Assembly (NCBI GenBank): GCA_900318405.1
Contig: ONKP01000010.1
Coordinates: forward strand, 1-36,731
Direction: 5' to 3'
Origin: an uncultured Eubacteriales bacterium
GTDB lineage: Bacteria; Bacillota; Clostridia; Lachnospirales; Lachnospiraceae
DNA length: 36,731 nucleotides
Made by a program: the position numbers and the translations under genes
Shown: positions 35,931-36,731 of the stretch, piece by piece
How the letters are laid out: every line of letters begins with the position of its first letter
Numbering within the stretch: position 1 is the stretch's first letter
The notes under the pieces: model-generated
Told to the model about the DNA's origin: nothing
Databases searched by the model: none
Seen by the model: only the letters and a program-made list of their open reading frames with translations

Positions 35931-36731
35931 GTGCAGATCAATGACACGCAGCTTCAGATGGTGAATGATCAGGTAAAACGTCTGATCCATTCCGATAATT
36001 TTTACGGCAGAAAACTCGAAGAGGCCGGCATCACAGAGGTAAAGACAGTGGAGGAATTTCAGCGTCTTCCTTTTTCCCAGAAACAGGATCTGCGCGATGC
36101 CTATCCGCTCGGTCTGATGGCCGTTCCGGAGGAGCAGATCGTCCGCATTCACTCTTCTTCGGGAACGACGGGAACGCCGGTCATCATTCCCTATACAGCT
36201 AAGGATGTAGATGACTGGGGCGAGATGTTCAAGCGCTGCTATGAAACGGCGGGCATCACGAATAAGGACCGCATCCAGATCACACCCGGCTATGGCCTCT
36301 GGACGGCGGGCATCGGCTTCCAGAACGGCGCGGAAAAGCTCGGCGCCATGACGATCCCGATGGGCCCCGGCAATACGAAGAAACAGCTGCAGTTCATGCA
36401 GGACATGAAGTCGACAGTCCTCTGCGCGACATCCTCTTATGCGCTTCTTCTCGCTGAGGAAATCGAGAAGGAAGGCCTGGAGGATCAGATCTATCTGAAG
36501 AAGGGCGTGATCGGTTCCGAGCGCTGGGGCGAAAAAATGCGCAACCGCATCAAGGGCGAGCTCGGCATCCAGATCTATGATATCTATGGCCTCACGGAGA
36601 TCTACGGACCCGGTATCGGCATCAGCTGCGATTATGAGTGCGGCATGCACTACTGGGATGATTACATCTATCTGGAGGTTATCGATCCCAAGACGGGCAA
36701 AAATGTACCGGACGGCGAGTGGGGCGAGATC
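35931..36731 (+). CDS. paaK: Phenylacetate-CoA ligase family protein (3' end beyond the window)
   Basis: A GTG start at 35931 lies seven bases after AAGGAGGG, and 267 codons stay open to the window edge; full-length members have about 430. The AMP-binding loop is SSSGTTGTPVIIPYT, followed by GYGLWTAGIGFQNGAEKLGA, then MGPGNTKKQLQFM, and YDIYGLTEIYGPGIG. The family activates aryl-acetates to CoA thioesters with ATP. It is 15 bp after iorB and the two are often neighbours in anaerobes, where IorAB makes aryl-acetyl-CoA from aryl-pyruvate. The ligase may interconvert the acid and its CoA ester. The symbol is used for the family, not for proven phenylacetate specificity. Confidence 0.92.
   Translation, partial: MQINDTQLQMVNDQVKRLIHSDNFYGRKLEEAGITEVKTVEEFQRLPFSQKQDLRDAYPLGLMAVPEEQIVRIHSSSGTTGTPVIIPYTAKDVDDWGEMFKRCYETAGITNKDRIQITPGYGLWTAGIGFQNGAEKLGAMTIPMGPGNTKKQLQFMQDMKSTVLCATSSYALLLAEEIEKEGLEDQIYLKKGVIGSERWGEKMRNRIKGELGIQIYDIYGLTEIYGPGIGISCDYECGMHYWDDYIYLEVIDPKTGKNVPDGEWGEI

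Noticed and set aside
35376-36650. 424-codon minus-strand open frame opposite iorB and paaK
   Set aside because: Both plus-strand genes have strong family motifs and ribosome binding sites; the opposite frame has none.

Overview
The window looks like a chromosome segment from an anaerobic, Gram-positive, Lachnospiraceae-like Clostridia species. Reasons: strong AGGAGG-type ribosome binding sites, a lipoprotein sugar-binding protein with a Ser/Ala linker, a spore-photoproduct-lyase-type radical SAM protein, ferredoxin-linked indolepyruvate oxidoreductase, and c-di-GMP phosphodiesterases. By eye it is moderately GC-rich. No rRNA, tRNA, CRISPR array, transposase or prophage gene was seen.

Layout. 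(1) 1-11.9 kb, + strand: a carbohydrate-utilisation region. It holds an ABC importer without its own ATPase (lipoprotein plus two permeases), a GH127 beta-L-arabinofuranosidase-like enzyme, a four-carbon acid-sugar kinase (DUF1537) protein, an Asp/Glu racemase-superfamily protein and a beta-keto acid cleavage enzyme (DUF849). The cleavage enzyme gene sits between an AraC-type response regulator and its probable histidine kinase. (2) 12.0-15.7 kb, - strand: a heterodimeric ABC exporter with one degenerate ATP site. (3) 16.1-22.9 kb, + strand: an F-type ATP synthase operon closed by a strong terminator. (4) 23.0-27.4 kb, - strand: an EAL protein, an HD-GYP protein and a NifX-like/FKBP fusion. 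(5) 27.6-32.3 kb, + strand: a nucleosidase/radical-SAM fusion, an SDR and a sodium:neurotransmitter-type symporter. (6) 32.4 kb to the end, + strand: a D-2-hydroxyacid dehydrogenase, iorA, iorB and a truncated phenylacetate-CoA ligase, which fit handling of aromatic 2-oxo acids.

The main find is in the ATP synthase operon. There is no separate delta gene (atpH). Instead the alpha subunit carries an N-terminal extension that reads as the delta C-terminal (b-binding) domain, without the delta N-terminal domain. Because F1 has three alpha and normally one delta, this raises a stoichiometry problem. An in-frame ATG with a GAGG Shine-Dalgarno-like sequence lies exactly at the junction and could yield free alpha as well. 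Other points of interest are an MTA/SAH-nucleosidase-like domain (catalytic acids retained) fused to an SPL-type radical SAM domain with fast-evolving tandem repeats between them, a NifX-Cys/Gly linker-SlyD fusion, an apparent 5' frameshift in iorA, a small terminal-inverted-repeat element in two versions, and a pervasive pattern of short imperfect tandem duplications in the intergenic gaps.
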